The position numbers and the translations under genes are program-made. From Fidelibacterota bacterium (GTDB lineage: Bacteria; Fidelibacterota; UBA8477): a DNA stretch of 31,975 bases. The notes beneath the pieces are model-generated. The model was not told the DNA's origin. It worked only from the letters and a program-made list of their open reading frames with translations, and searched no databases. The stretch lies in assembly GCA_021734045.1 (NCBI GenBank), contig JAIPJR010000029.1, positions 1 to 31,975 of the forward strand. The letters run 5' to 3'. Of the stretch, positions 1 through 8,707 are shown piece after piece. The first letter of the stretch is position 1; each line of letters begins with the position of its first letter.

Positions 1-39
1 GGAGATAGTATGAGAAAGCTCAAAAACAGGGTAGGTCTC

Positions 40-126
40 TCGGACACCTCGCCTTAAAATTGCTCGACCTGAACAGGGGCAATCAGGGTGTCCGACAAAA
101 ACCGGAACAGGTGTCCGATACTTCCG
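40..126. mobile_element. IS21-like insertion sequence end (terminal repeats only)
   Basis: The nonamer GGTGTCCGA occurs at 87-95 and 110-118, 23 bases apart, and its exact reverse complement lies at 40-48. CCGGAA-type boxes follow each direct copy (102-107, 124-129), and a weaker third copy with GAACAGG starts near 71. Arrays of spaced short repeats are typical of IS21-family (IstA/IstB) ends. No transposase gene is visible, because the window starts here. The family assignment rests on repeat style only. The array lies directly against a truncated gene remnant, which fits an insertion that broke that gene. Confidence 0.42.
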
Positions 127-127
127 G

Positions 128-295
128 AATAACCATATATTGGTAACCTTTCAGACTACACCCGGACTCATTCGGTTTATTAGTCTCGAAAACGAGTTAA
201 CTGACCTATTGGATATTAAGGTCGATCTGGTTATGCAAACCGCGTTGAAACCACATGTTGGTGAGAACATTCTGGCTGAAGCAGTGCCCGTATAA
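128..295 (+). pseudogene. 3' remnant of a MntA-type minimal nucleotidyltransferase gene
   Basis: An open frame without a start codon runs from about 128 to a TAA at 293-295. Its last ~40 residues read like the C-terminal part of small (MNT/MntA, KNTase-like) nucleotidyltransferases: an arginine-containing helix, an ELTDLLDIKVDLVMQTALKP segment and an ILAEAVPV end. The catalytic GSxARG and DxD region is missing, cut off where the IS21-like repeats begin. Intact relatives are usually paired with a HEPN-domain toxin gene, but none follows here. The family call is from recognisable motif spacing. That the gene is dead is inferred from the missing catalytic half. Confidence 0.55.
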
Positions 296-463
296 AACCA
301 TCTCGCCCGATAAATTGACATAATCCACCCACTTCTCCCCTATCCACCCCACCCCATCCCTTCTATATTACCGCGTTTTGTTTTTACACGCACCCAGCCG
401 CCAGGCGGCTGCGGGAATGGATTGATAACGACGGACAGACATCACAAACAGGGCTTTTCTCCA

Positions 464-3127
464 ATGACCACCGAAACCGAACTCTCCAAACGCTACGACG
501 CCTCCCAGATTGAGGACAAATGGTACCAGCACTGGCTGGACCAAAACTATTTCCACTCCGAGCCCAATCCGGGTAAACAGCCCTACGTCATTGTCATTCC
601 CCCGCCCAATGTCACCGGCATTCTCACCCTGGGACATGTTCTGAATAACACCATGCAGGATATTCTTATTCGTTGGCGACGCATGCAGGGCTACGAAGCC
701 TGCTGGATTCCCGGAACCGATCACGCTTCCATCGCCACCGAAACCAAGGTGGTGAACATGCTGCGTCACGATGGCATCACCAAATCCGGAATCGGCCGGG
801 AGAAATTCCTGGAGCACGCCTTTGAATGGAAAGAGAAATACGGCGGGATCATCATCGAACAGCTCAAAAAGCTGGGCGCCTCCTGTGACTGGGAGCGGGA
901 ACGCTTTACCATGGACGACGGGTATTACAGGGCGGTGCTCACGGCATTCGTAGAGCTGTATAAAAAAGGTTATATCTACCGCGGCAAACGCCTGGTGAAC
1001 TGGTGTCCCGCCACAAAATCCGCCATTTCCGACGAAGAGGTCATTTATCAAGAGCGGGAATCCCACCTGTGGTACATGCGCTATCCCGTTAAGGACAGTG
1101 ACGACTATATCGTGGTGGCCACCACCCGTCCGGAAACCATGCTGGGTGATACGGGCATTGCGGTGAATCCGGAAGACAAACGCTATCAACACCTGGTGGG
1201 CAAAAGTGTGGTGCTGCCCTTGGTGGGGCGCGAGATTCCCATCTTTGCCGACGACTATGTGGACAAGGAATTTGGTACCGGCGCCGTGAAGGTCACGCCG
1301 GCCCACGATCCCAACGATTTTGAGATGGGACAGCGCCACAATCTGGACGTGATTAACATTTTTAACGAAGACGCCAGTCTGAATGGCAATGTGCCGGACT
1401 ATCTGGAGGGACTGGATCGTTTCGAAGCGCGCGAGGTCGTGATTGAGCGGCTCAAGGAGGCCAAACTCCTGGAAAAAACCGAAGATTACACCCACAAGGT
1501 GGGCTATTCTGAACGCGGCCATGTACCCATTGAGCCTTATCTGTCCGAGCAATGGTTCATGGACATGAACAAACTGGTGGAGCCGGCATTGGAAGCGGTG
1601 CGCAGCGGACGGGTGAAATTTCATCCCGCCCACTGGACCAAGACCTACGAACACTGGATGACCAACATCAAGGATTGGTGTATTTCGCGACAATTGTGGT
1701 GGGGACATCGGATTCCGGTATATACCTGCGAATCGTGTGGCGAGGTGATGGTGCAGGTGGATGCGCCGGAGAAATGCAGTGTGTGCGACCATGGGACATT
1801 GAAACAGGATGAGGACGTGCTGGACACCTGGGCTTCCAGTTGGCTATGGCCTTTTGTCGTTCACTCCTGGCCGGAAGAAAGCGAAGATCTGAAGTATTAT
1901 TATCCCACCAACGATCTGGTTACCGGTCCCGACATTATCTTTTTCTGGGTGGCGCGCATGATCATTGCCGGTCAGGAATTCATGGGCGACGTGCCGTTTA
2001 ACAATGTCTATTTCACCAGCATTATCCGGGATGCTCAGGGACGGAAAATGTCCAAATCCCTGGGAAATTCGCCGGACCCGCTGGATTTAATCGCGAAATA
2101 TGGTGCCGATACCCTGCGTTACGGCATCATGCTCATGGCGCCCAAGGGCCAGGATATTTTGTTCAGTGAAGATCGGCTGGAGGTGGCGCGAAATTTCATG
2201 AACAAGGTTTGGAATGCCAGCCGGTTCGTGCTCATGAATCTGGATTTTGAAATCACAGCCGATGATTTGAATCCGGGTAAGTGGCAGGATTTGGAACTGG
2301 CTGATCGCTGGATTCTGCACCGCATGAATGAGACGGTGAAAAAAATTAATGACCAGTTGGAAAAATTTGGTTTCAATGACGGTGCGTGGACCCTGTGGGA
2401 GTTTATCTGGAGCCAGTTCTGTGACTGGTATATCGAGATTATCAAGATTCGTATGTATGATGGGACGCCCGAGCAAAAACGCCAAGCCTTGTCGGTTGCC
2501 ATTTATGTCCTGCGCAATATCATGAAGCTGTTCCATCCCTATGCGCCCTTTATCAGCGAGGAGATTTGGCAGCAGGTGAAACTGGCGGAGGAGCCGGATC
2601 TGATTGTTGCTGATTTCCCCCGATTTGATAAGCGGTTTGTCTCCACGGATGTGGACGAGATGGAATTTATCCAGCAAATAATTACCCAGATACGAACCAT
2701 TCGAAGTGAAATGAATGTTCCCCCGTCAAAGGAAATCGCCATTATTGGCCGTCCAGCAAATGCTGCGCAGGGCGCCCGGTTGGAAAAGGTGGCCGATTAC
2801 CTGAAAAAACTCGCCCGTGTGAGCGAGCTGACCCTGGATCCCAATGCAAAGAAGCCAAAAGGTTCTGCCACTGCCATGGTGGAAAAACTGGAGTTGTTTA
2901 TTCCGCTGGAGGGATTGATTGATGTGGAAAAAGAGGTGGAGCGGCTGGAAAAGGAGATTACCAGCAAATCCGGATTCATCAATGGTTTGAATAAGAAATT
3001 ATCCAACGAGAACTTCGTGAACCGAGCCCCGGCGGAGGTTGTGACCGCCGAGCGGGAAAAGCTAGTCCAGGCGGAAGCAGCGTTGGCCAAGCTGGAAGAG
3101 TCGTTAAAGTCGTTGAAGGCAGAGTAA
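464..3127 (+). CDS. valS: Valine--tRNA ligase
   Basis: This class I aminoacyl-tRNA synthetase charges tRNA-Val with valine in the cytoplasm. The product is 887 residues, a normal ValS length. The ATP-binding HIGH motif appears as TLGH (residues 55-58) after the ValS signature PPPNVTG, and KMSKS is at 528-532. The CP1 editing domain lies between, with the conserved TTRPETMLGDT stretch. The C-terminal ~65 residues form the ValS coiled-coil arm that contacts tRNA. I chose ATG 464, which begins MTTETELSKRYD. A TTG start at 422 would add 14 residues with no resemblance to the family. No T-box is visible upstream. The gene stands alone and is followed by a repeat-filled gap. Identification is secure. 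Confidence 0.98.
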   Translation: MTTETELSKRYDASQIEDKWYQHWLDQNYFHSEPNPGKQPYVIVIPPPNVTGILTLGHVLNNTMQDILIRWRRMQGYEACWIPGTDHASIATETKVVNMLRHDGITKSGIGREKFLEHAFEWKEKYGGIIIEQLKKLGASCDWERERFTMDDGYYRAVLTAFVELYKKGYIYRGKRLVNWCPATKSAISDEEVIYQERESHLWYMRYPVKDSDDYIVVATTRPETMLGDTGIAVNPEDKRYQHLVGKSVVLPLVGREIPIFADDYVDKEFGTGAVKVTPAHDPNDFEMGQRHNLDVINIFNEDASLNGNVPDYLEGLDRFEAREVVIERLKEAKLLEKTEDYTHKVGYSERGHVPIEPYLSEQWFMDMNKLVEPALEAVRSGRVKFHPAHWTKTYEHWMTNIKDWCISRQLWWGHRIPVYTCESCGEVMVQVDAPEKCSVCDHGTLKQDEDVLDTWASSWLWPFVVHSWPEESEDLKYYYPTNDLVTGPDIIFFWVARMIIAGQEFMGDVPFNNVYFTSIIRDAQGRKMSKSLGNSPDPLDLIAKYGADTLRYGIMLMAPKGQDILFSEDRLEVARNFMNKVWNASRFVLMNLDFEITADDLNPGKWQDLELADRWILHRMNETVKKINDQLEKFGFNDGAWTLWEFIWSQFCDWYIEIIKIRMYDGTPEQKRQALSVAIYVLRNIMKLFHPYAPFISEEIWQQVKLAEEPDLIVADFPRFDKRFVSTDVDEMEFIQQIITQIRTIRSEMNVPPSKEIAIIGRPANAAQGARLEKVADYLKKLARVSELTLDPNAKKPKGSATAMVEKLELFIPLEGLIDVEKEVERLEKEITSKSGFINGLNKKLSNENFVNRAPAEVVTAEREKLVQAEAALAKLEESLKSLKAE

Positions 3128-3786
3128 AGGCATTTCACCGCAGAGACCGCCGAGAAGAATTTACCGCCAAGGCGCAAAGCAGATCGCAAAGACCGCTGAA
3201 TTTTTTAATAAACCGGTAAAAAACACCAGCAGAATGAATTCTCCCCTTGAGGGGAGATTTAGAGGGGTGTTGATTCCTTGATTTCTTACCAAAAAGCCTT
3301 CAGCCATCCAAATCGTAGAAAAATTTAACCGCCCGGTGTCGCCCCGAAAGTGTTCGAGGCTATGCCGCGGCAGGCAGAGAAGAATTTTTTAGCCGCAGAT
3401 TTACGCGGATCACACATTTGAATACATATTTTGATTAAAACCAGCTTTAGCTCGTCACCCTGAGGCTGAGCTCATCAAAGTACACGTGAGATGATAATTA
3501 TTTCCCCAAGATGTCCTTCGACCAGTCTTCGCAAGGCTATGACTCGGCAGGCCCCGTGCAAATCATCTAAAAGAGGAGCATTTCACAGGGGCAGGCGGAG
3601 GCTCAGGAAGCCATCTTGGGGAAGCATTAAATCACTGAATAAACGATCACCTTGGGCTGGACAAACAAAGCCAAAGAGTACATTTCAGGATTTTTTTAAA
3701 TTCGTGCTATTGGTGTAATTCGTGGTTCAGTTCTGTATTAATCTGAGAAGTCTGTGTAATCTGTGGTTTCTAAAGATCTTGGTGGC
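3128..3786. repeat. Repeat-filled intergenic region (no gene)
   Basis: No convincing gene lies in this ~660-base gap. A short open frame at 3491-3718 has no family resemblance. Instead there are fragments of low-copy-looking interspersed repeats: 'accgcagagaccgccgag' just after the valS stop (3137-3154), a CTCCCC-TTGA-GGGGAG hairpin at 3241-3256, a 'gccgcagatttacgcggat' stretch at about 3392-3410, two copies of GGCTATGnCnCGGCAGG (3358-3374 and 3535-3551), and 'ctgtgtaatctgtggttt' near 3752-3769. Similar strings recur at 8454-8604 and 11912-12055. They fit a family of short interspersed repeats placed after stop codons. The role is unknown. Confidence 0.6.
3502..3623. repeat. 12-bp perfect inverted repeat enclosing 98 bases
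   Basis: TTCCCCAAGATG at 3502-3513 is exactly matched by CATCTTGGGGAA at 3612-3623. Further short pairings (CTTC with GAAG) lie just inside, so the segment could fold as a ~120-nt hairpin in RNA or act as a small MITE-like element. No flanking target-site duplication is obvious. It overlaps one of the two GGCTATG...CGGCAGG repeats. Confidence 0.5.
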
Positions 3787-4581
3787 TTAGTGGTGAATAC
3801 CCCCCATTGCCTCCGGCAAAGACGCAAACTGATACCCACGATCCTGTAATTCCGTAATCAATGCATCCAGACGGTGATAAAATTTATCCGTCCGCCGGGG
3901 GTCAGTGCCGATATGAGTCAGGAGCAGGAATCCATTCAAGCCGTTTTTTACTTCGTAGTCCAGAATGCGTTGAAAAATGGTCTCGCTGTCCAGGTAGCGC
4001 TTTCCCATATCCGGCGTGGTATAATCGGCATTGGAATAGGTGCCGGGGGAGAAATTCACCAGCGATAGTCCCAACTCACGGGTCCAAGCGGCAATAGTGT
4101 CGTTGTACCATTCAAAGGCGGGTAAAAACCAGGGTGCGTCCTGTTTTGTAATGCCAAAGCGCGCCATTTCAGCGTAATTGTTCTCCACATCTTCCCTGAA
4201 TTCCGCCCGCGTCACCAATGTGGAATCACGCTTACGCCAGTCACTGTACAAAAGATGCCGGTCCGAATGCGCACCCAGGTAATGACCCTCTTTTTTAAGG
4301 TTACGGATGAGTGGCGAAAAGTCGGAATTGCGGTAAAAATCGCCTGTGAAGAAAAAAGCGCCCCTGATGTTATAGGAGTTCAGTGTTTCCAGGATCAGCG
4401 TCCCGCCGTCAGCGTAATCCCCGCCGGTGAAAACGAGTGTAATGATTTTACGCGTGGTATCGGTCCGAATAATACCACCGTGATCATAAACGCGGTGGAG
4501 CGACGGGGTTTTTTTTGAACAAGCGGTTATGAGGAGAATACAAGCCGCGGTTAAAAGGGAAAATATTTTTGCGTTCATCAT
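3787..4581 (-). CDS. Lipoprotein polysaccharide deacetylase (NodB-fold)
   Basis: The 264-residue protein has a lipoprotein signal with lipobox LITAC (Cys21), so it should sit in the envelope. The rest is a NodB-like deacetylase fold: a first strand IITLVFTGGDYADGG (residues 46-60), an AFFFTG strand (75-80), and the metal-binding pair HSDRH (His105, His109). Several stretches (GHYLGAHSDRHLLYSDW, FLPAFEWYN, NFSPGTYSNADYT, LTHIGTDPRRTDKFY) match a subfamily common in Bacteroidota. The usual TFDD of motif 1 is replaced by FTGGDYAD, so the catalytic Asp is not where expected; Asp55 or Asp58 may substitute. The start is the first of two Met codons, preceded by a GGGGG Shine-Dalgarno. A longer frame reaching 4629 has no signal peptide at its end. 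The substrate cannot be told. Confidence 0.85.
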   Translation of the reverse strand: MMNAKIFSLLTAACILLITACSKKTPSLHRVYDHGGIIRTDTTRKIITLVFTGGDYADGGTLILETLNSYNIRGAFFFTGDFYRNSDFSPLIRNLKKEGHYLGAHSDRHLLYSDWRKRDSTLVTRAEFREDVENNYAEMARFGITKQDAPWFLPAFEWYNDTIAAWTRELGLSLVNFSPGTYSNADYTTPDMGKRYLDSETIFQRILDYEVKNGLNGFLLLTHIGTDPRRTDKFYHRLDALITELQDRGYQFASLPEAMGGIHH

Positions 4582-4587
4582 TTGATT

Positions 4588-4592
4588 CCCCC
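4588..4592 (-). promoter_or_regulatory. Shine-Dalgarno deciding the deacetylase start
   Basis: On the minus strand GGGGG lies six bases before the ATG at 4581. It selects the start that exposes a lipoprotein signal peptide, rather than the longer frame beginning at 4629. Confidence 0.6.
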
Positions 4593-4672
4593 GGTGTGAA
4601 TGTGCAGACAGCGCAGGAAGTATAAGCAATTAATGCCATTCCCAAAACGATTGAGGTTAATGTTGTTGTGTC

Positions 4673-4891
4673 GTCCCTAAGGGACTGGTCGGGTTGTCTG
4701 CTGTCGAATTCCCACCAATAAATTGGTGGGCTAAGCACTGTCCATCTCTGCCGGGATGTCCGGACTGGGTGGAATTGCCAAGATCAATAGCATCGATCAG
4801 AATAAGTCCCCCAGGGACGACAGATCATAGCCCGGTCTTTCAAGGGGGGGGAATAAGGAATGGCAATTACGGAAAAAGTCCCGCAAGGGAC
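4673..4891. repeat. Cluster of REP-like palindromes
   Basis: Three small hairpins share a GTCCC...GGGAC stem: 4673-4685, 4806-4818 and 4878-4891. The second and third continue with GACAG; the first is in the opposite orientation with the same GTCGTCCC edge. Between them lies a perfect 9-bp stem, CCCACCAAT-AA-ATTGGTGGG, at 4711-4730. A 'tagcccggtctttcaa' string is at 4828-4843. This modular set of short palindromes resembles REP elements mobilised by Y1 (TnpA-REP) transposases. No such transposase is in the window. Together these elements occupy most of the ~400-base gap between the deacetylase and the DUF4139 gene, and I see no gene in the gap. Confidence 0.6.
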
Positions 4892-4979
4892 GACAGAATA
4901 ATGCCACCAAAATCTTCCCCTTGAGCAATCCCTGGTCTGGGGTAATTTATGTTTCACCAACTTTCGGGAGGACATCACC

Positions 4980-6350
4980 ATGCTGCGCGTTATAAAATTC
5001 ACCATTCTAACATCACTACTCACCATCACACTTTGCGCCCAGACCGGAAAAGACCTGCGGGTAACCGTTTACAACGACGGCCAGGGACTGGTAAAAACCC
5101 GCCTGCTGCGCGAACTCCCCCGCGGCGTCTCCTCTGTTGAGCTCACCGATGTAGCCTCCGGTCTTATCCCCACCACGGTTAAGCTCGCTCCCGCCAATAA
5201 CCAGACCGGGCTGCGCATTATCGAACAGAATTACCGCTACGATCTGGTGAATGAAGACCAGCTTCTGAAAAAATACCTGGGTGCTGAGGTGGAAGTCATT
5301 CTGCAAAATGACGAGAAGGTCAGCGGCAGTCTGCTGAGCTTTACCGGTGGCGTCATTATCCTCCAGACCAAAAATCGCACAGAAGTGATTCAGCGGAACT
5401 TCGTAGCCAATATCAAATGTCCCGAACCCCGCGAGAGGCTCTATTCAAAACCCACACTGCAATGGCTGGTTGAAGCCGGGAAAGCAGGAAATTTTCCGCT
5501 GGATCTTAGTTATCTCACCCGCGGCATGTCCTGGCAGGCTGAGTATGTGGCGGAATTAAATGACACGGAAGACCGGTTGAATATCAGTTCGTGGATTAAT
5601 CTGGATAACCATTCCGGTGCGCAATTTGACAATGCCAAGCTGAAGTTGGTGGCGGGTACGATTCACCGGGCGCGGAATCGGGACCAATACGGCGCGGAGA
5701 GAGCCATGATGGCGACCCGGGCAATGCCCAAGCAAGCCGTGGAGGAGCGCAAGTTTTTCGACTATCACATTTATGAGGTGAATTTCCCTGTGACGCTGGC
5801 CAACAAAGAAGAGAAGCAGATTCAATGGCTCCAGCCCAAGGATGTGGCGGTGGAAAAACGTTACTATTACGAGCATGGCAATGAGGAGGAATCCAATCTT
5901 GATGTGCGGGTGAAATTCAAAAATGACAAAAAATCCGGCGTCGGTGAACCTCTGCCTGCCGGTGTGGTGCGGGTTTTCAAGCGGGATACGGATGGTGCGC
6001 TGGAACTCATTGGCGAGGATAATCTGGACCACACCTCCGTGGATGATGATGTGACATTGACTATGGGTGAAGCCTTTGATGTGAAGGGCACACGTGTGGT
6101 GCTGAACCGGGATACGCGGCGGGAGAAATATCACCGGGAGACGGTGGAAATTACACTGAAAAACCGGAAGGACGAAGAATCGGCACCCGTTACGGTAATC
6201 GAAAATTTCTGGGCGTATGGCGAATGGGAGATCAAAGACAACTCAGAGCCTTTTCACAAACGCTCTGCAAACAGTATTGAATTCAACGTGACCATTGCAC
6301 CCAAATCGGAAAAGACCATCACCTACACACTGGAACGCGACCTGCGTTAG
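4980..6350 (+). CDS. Secreted DUF4139-domain protein
   Basis: The 456-residue product begins with a Sec signal peptide (about 1-20, ending CAQ) and should be exported to the periplasm or surface. The body is beta-rich and matches the DUF4139 family: an N-terminal VTVYNDGQGLVKTRLLRELP segment typical of these proteins, a central LTRGMSWQAEYVAELN motif, and a C-terminal region ending in TIAPKSEKTITYTLE. DUF4139 proteins have no established biochemical role. A strong Shine-Dalgarno GGGAGG (4966-4971) sits eight bases before the ATG. recG starts 12 bases after the stop, so the two are probably co-transcribed, although their functions look unrelated. The family call is good; the function is unknown. 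Confidence 0.85.
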   Translation: MLRVIKFTILTSLLTITLCAQTGKDLRVTVYNDGQGLVKTRLLRELPRGVSSVELTDVASGLIPTTVKLAPANNQTGLRIIEQNYRYDLVNEDQLLKKYLGAEVEVILQNDEKVSGSLLSFTGGVIILQTKNRTEVIQRNFVANIKCPEPRERLYSKPTLQWLVEAGKAGNFPLDLSYLTRGMSWQAEYVAELNDTEDRLNISSWINLDNHSGAQFDNAKLKLVAGTIHRARNRDQYGAERAMMATRAMPKQAVEERKFFDYHIYEVNFPVTLANKEEKQIQWLQPKDVAVEKRYYYEHGNEEESNLDVRVKFKNDKKSGVGEPLPAGVVRVFKRDTDGALELIGEDNLDHTSVDDDVTLTMGEAFDVKGTRVVLNRDTRREKYHRETVEITLKNRKDEESAPVTVIENFWAYGEWEIKDNSEPFHKRSANSIEFNVTIAPKSEKTITYTLERDLR

Positions 6351-6362
6351 GTTGACCCTGTA

Positions 6363-8444
6363 ATGGACTGGAACAGCCCGGTAAAATTTGTTAAAGGTGT
6401 TGGCGAACGCCGCGCCCGGGCGCTGGAACAGGCCGGTATTACCACGCTGGGCGAACTCATTTACCATGTGCCCCGGCGCTATTTGGATCGCTCCACCATC
6501 AGCCCGATAAATCAGCTTTCCGTGGGTGCTGAAGCCACGGTGGTGGGGCGCGTCACCGGTGCCAAAATGGTGCGTGGCAAGCGAAGACCCTATTTCCAAC
6601 TCGTCCTCACCGACGACACGGGATTTCTCACCTGCCGCTGGTTCAATGGCGCCCAATGGCTGACAGACCGATTTACAAAAGACGATGTTGTCGCGGTGAG
6701 CGGGAAGGTGGATTTTTACGGGGGCCTGCAGATTTCTCATCCTGATTTTGATATTCTCTCCGACGACAAAACCAATCCCATCAACACCGGCATGATCATG
6801 CCGCTGTACCCATCCACCCAGGCGCTGCAGTCAGTTGGCTTGGACAGTCGGGGATTTCGGCGTGTGCTCAAACCGCTCATGTCGAATCTGAAAGAATTGG
6901 TGCCGGATCCTTTACCGGAGAATGTCCTGCGCGATTATCGTCTGCTCCCTCGCTATGCAGCACTGGAACAGGCGCACTTTCCGGATTCCCCGGAGCATCT
7001 GGAAGCCGGTCGGGACCGGTTGAAATTTGACGAACTTTTTTTCATGCAACTCCTGCTGGCCCTGCGATCCAGCGCCGTGGTGCAAAAAACCAAACGCAAC
7101 CGGTATGAACAACCCGGCGATATTCTGGATTCCCAGTACAAATTGCTGCCCTACGACCTGACAGGCGCCCAAAAACGGGTGGTGCGGGAAATCTGGAATG
7201 ACCTGAAATCGCCCCATCCCATGAATCGCCTGCTCCAAGGCGATGTGGGTTCGGGAAAAACCGTTGTGAGTTTGTTGTCCGCTGCGATCGCCGCGGGAAA
7301 TGGATTTCAGACAGCGCTCATGGCGCCCACGGAAATCCTGGCGGAGCAGCATTATCAGAACGCGGTAAAATTTTTCGAGGGCACGCAAATCCGTCCGGTA
7401 TTGCTCACAGGCTCTAACACACCTGCCCAAAAGAAGGAAATCTACAAGGCGCTGAAGTCCGGGTATTATCACCTGGCAGTGGGAACCCACGCCCTGATTC
7501 AGGGGAAGGTGGAATTCAAAAACCTCCAATTGGTCATCATTGATGAACAGCATCGTTTTGGTGTGGTTCAGCGGGGTGATTTGATTGAAAAAGCGGCAGA
7601 CGCGGATGTGTTGGTCATGACTGCCACGCCCATTCCACGGACATTATCCATGACGATTTACGGCGACTTGTCGGTCTCTATTCTGGACGAAATGCCAAAA
7701 AACCGCCAGCCCATCATCACCCGGCGGGTGGATGTAGCCAAACTGCGGGCCGTGTACGATTTCGTTCGACAGGAGATCCAGGCCGGACGCCAGGCTTTTG
7801 TGGTTTATCCCCTGATTGAGGAATCGGAGAAGATTGATCTGGAGGCGGCCACCAAGGGGTTTGATTATTTGAGCAAGCAGGTTTTTCCGGAGTTCAAGCT
7901 GGCTTTGTTGCACGGACGAATGACATCCGCGGAGAAGGATGTGGTGATGGCGTCCTTCGCCAAAAATGAGACCCAGATTCTGGTGAGCACAACTGTGATC
8001 GAAGTGGGGATTGATTATCCCAACGCCACCGTGATGGTAATTGAAAATGCGGAGCGGTTTGGCTTGACGCAGCTCCATCAATTACGCGGACGCATAGGGC
8101 GCGGGAAGCATCGCAGCGTGTGTGTACTCGTCCAGCGCAAACCCAATCCCGAATCCACCCATCGCCTGGAGATCATGGTGAAAACCAGTGACGGATTTAA
8201 GATTGCCGAGGAGGATTTGAAAATTCGCGGGACCGGGGATTTGTTTGGTACCCGCCAGCACGGTTTGCCGAACCTGAAACTGGCCGATCTGGTGACGGAC
8301 GCAGACATCCTGCGAGCGGCTCGCAAAGCGGCCTTTGAAGTGGTGGATGACGACCCACAATTACGAAAATCCCAACACACCGGATTACGGCAGGTGGTAT
8401 TGACGGAATTCAATGATTTGCTGGGATTTGCTAAGATCGGGTAA
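6363..8444 (+). CDS. recG: ATP-dependent DNA helicase RecG
   Basis: RecG remodels stalled replication forks and branch-migrates Holliday junctions. The 693-residue protein shows the N-terminal wedge/OB domain (about 50-150, GRVTGAKMV...FQLVLTDDTGFLTCRWFN). The superfamily 2 motor follows: Walker A GDVGSGKT (about 292-299), DEQH box in IIDEQHRFGVVQR (about 392-404), TATPIPRTL, and motif VI QLRGRIGRG (about 573-581). The C-terminal TRB-like region with GTGDLFGTRQHG is intact. The N-terminus is short and starts directly at the helix-hairpin-like GVGERRARALEQAGI. There is no strong Shine-Dalgarno, which fits translation coupled to the DUF4139 gene 12 bases upstream. Identification is secure. Confidence 0.97.
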   Translation: MDWNSPVKFVKGVGERRARALEQAGITTLGELIYHVPRRYLDRSTISPINQLSVGAEATVVGRVTGAKMVRGKRRPYFQLVLTDDTGFLTCRWFNGAQWLTDRFTKDDVVAVSGKVDFYGGLQISHPDFDILSDDKTNPINTGMIMPLYPSTQALQSVGLDSRGFRRVLKPLMSNLKELVPDPLPENVLRDYRLLPRYAALEQAHFPDSPEHLEAGRDRLKFDELFFMQLLLALRSSAVVQKTKRNRYEQPGDILDSQYKLLPYDLTGAQKRVVREIWNDLKSPHPMNRLLQGDVGSGKTVVSLLSAAIAAGNGFQTALMAPTEILAEQHYQNAVKFFEGTQIRPVLLTGSNTPAQKKEIYKALKSGYYHLAVGTHALIQGKVEFKNLQLVIIDEQHRFGVVQRGDLIEKAADADVLVMTATPIPRTLSMTIYGDLSVSILDEMPKNRQPIITRRVDVAKLRAVYDFVRQEIQAGRQAFVVYPLIEESEKIDLEAATKGFDYLSKQVFPEFKLALLHGRMTSAEKDVVMASFAKNETQILVSTTVIEVGIDYPNATVMVIENAERFGLTQLHQLRGRIGRGKHRSVCVLVQRKPNPESTHRLEIMVKTSDGFKIAEEDLKIRGTGDLFGTRQHGLPNLKLADLVTDADILRAARKAAFEVVDDDPQLRKSQHTGLRQVVLTEFNDLLGFAKIG

Positions 8445-8453
8445 GAAAGAGTT

Positions 8454-8604
8454 AACCACGGATTGCACAGATTTCACAGAAATGCAGCCAAGAAAAATTC
8501 TTCTATAGTGACCAGTGGTGGAAATCCCCTTGAGCAATGGGAAAGCCCTTTATAAATAGTTCATCTGCTTTTCTTAATCTGTGTTATCTGTGTTATCTGT
8601 GGTT
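8454..8604. repeat. Long imperfect inverted repeat of CACAGAT units
   Basis: The arm at 8454-8480 is built from AACCACGGATT, GCACAGATTT and CACAGA. The arm at 8578-8604 is its reverse complement with 5 mismatches in 27. Each arm is itself a tandem of ~9-10 base CACAGAT-like units. The arms enclose about 97 bases with no gene. The unit resembles strings at 3752-3769 and 11912-12055. It lies immediately downstream of recG. Confidence 0.6.
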
Positions 8605-8625
8605 CCAAAATTCTCTTTCAACCCA

Positions 8626-8656
8626 TTGGCACTTTCCCGCCTGAAATTATTATACT
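8626..8656 (+). promoter_or_regulatory. Candidate sigma70-type promoter for the DUF1844-nfo pair
   Basis: TTGGCA (8626-8631) and TATACT (8651-8656) are separated by 19 bases, slightly longer than ideal. They lie 52 bases before the DUF1844 start and after the repeat block. The call is by sequence match only. Confidence 0.35.
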
Positions 8657-8707
8657 ACGCTCTTGAAAATGATTGAACGCAACACGCAATAGGAGGAAAC
8701 GGTAGAT

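Noticed and set aside
315-369. TTGACA at 315-320 with a promoter for valS
   Set aside because: No good -10 box lies at 16-18 bases; the nearest candidates are too far.
3491-3718. 75-residue open frame in the valS-deacetylase gap
   Set aside because: It is composed of repeat-derived sequence, overlaps an inverted repeat, and has no family resemblance.
4921-4948. TTGAGC...TAATTT as a promoter for the DUF4139 gene
   Set aside because: The CCCCTTGAGCAAT string recurs at 8527-8539, so it is probably part of a repeat rather than a promoter.
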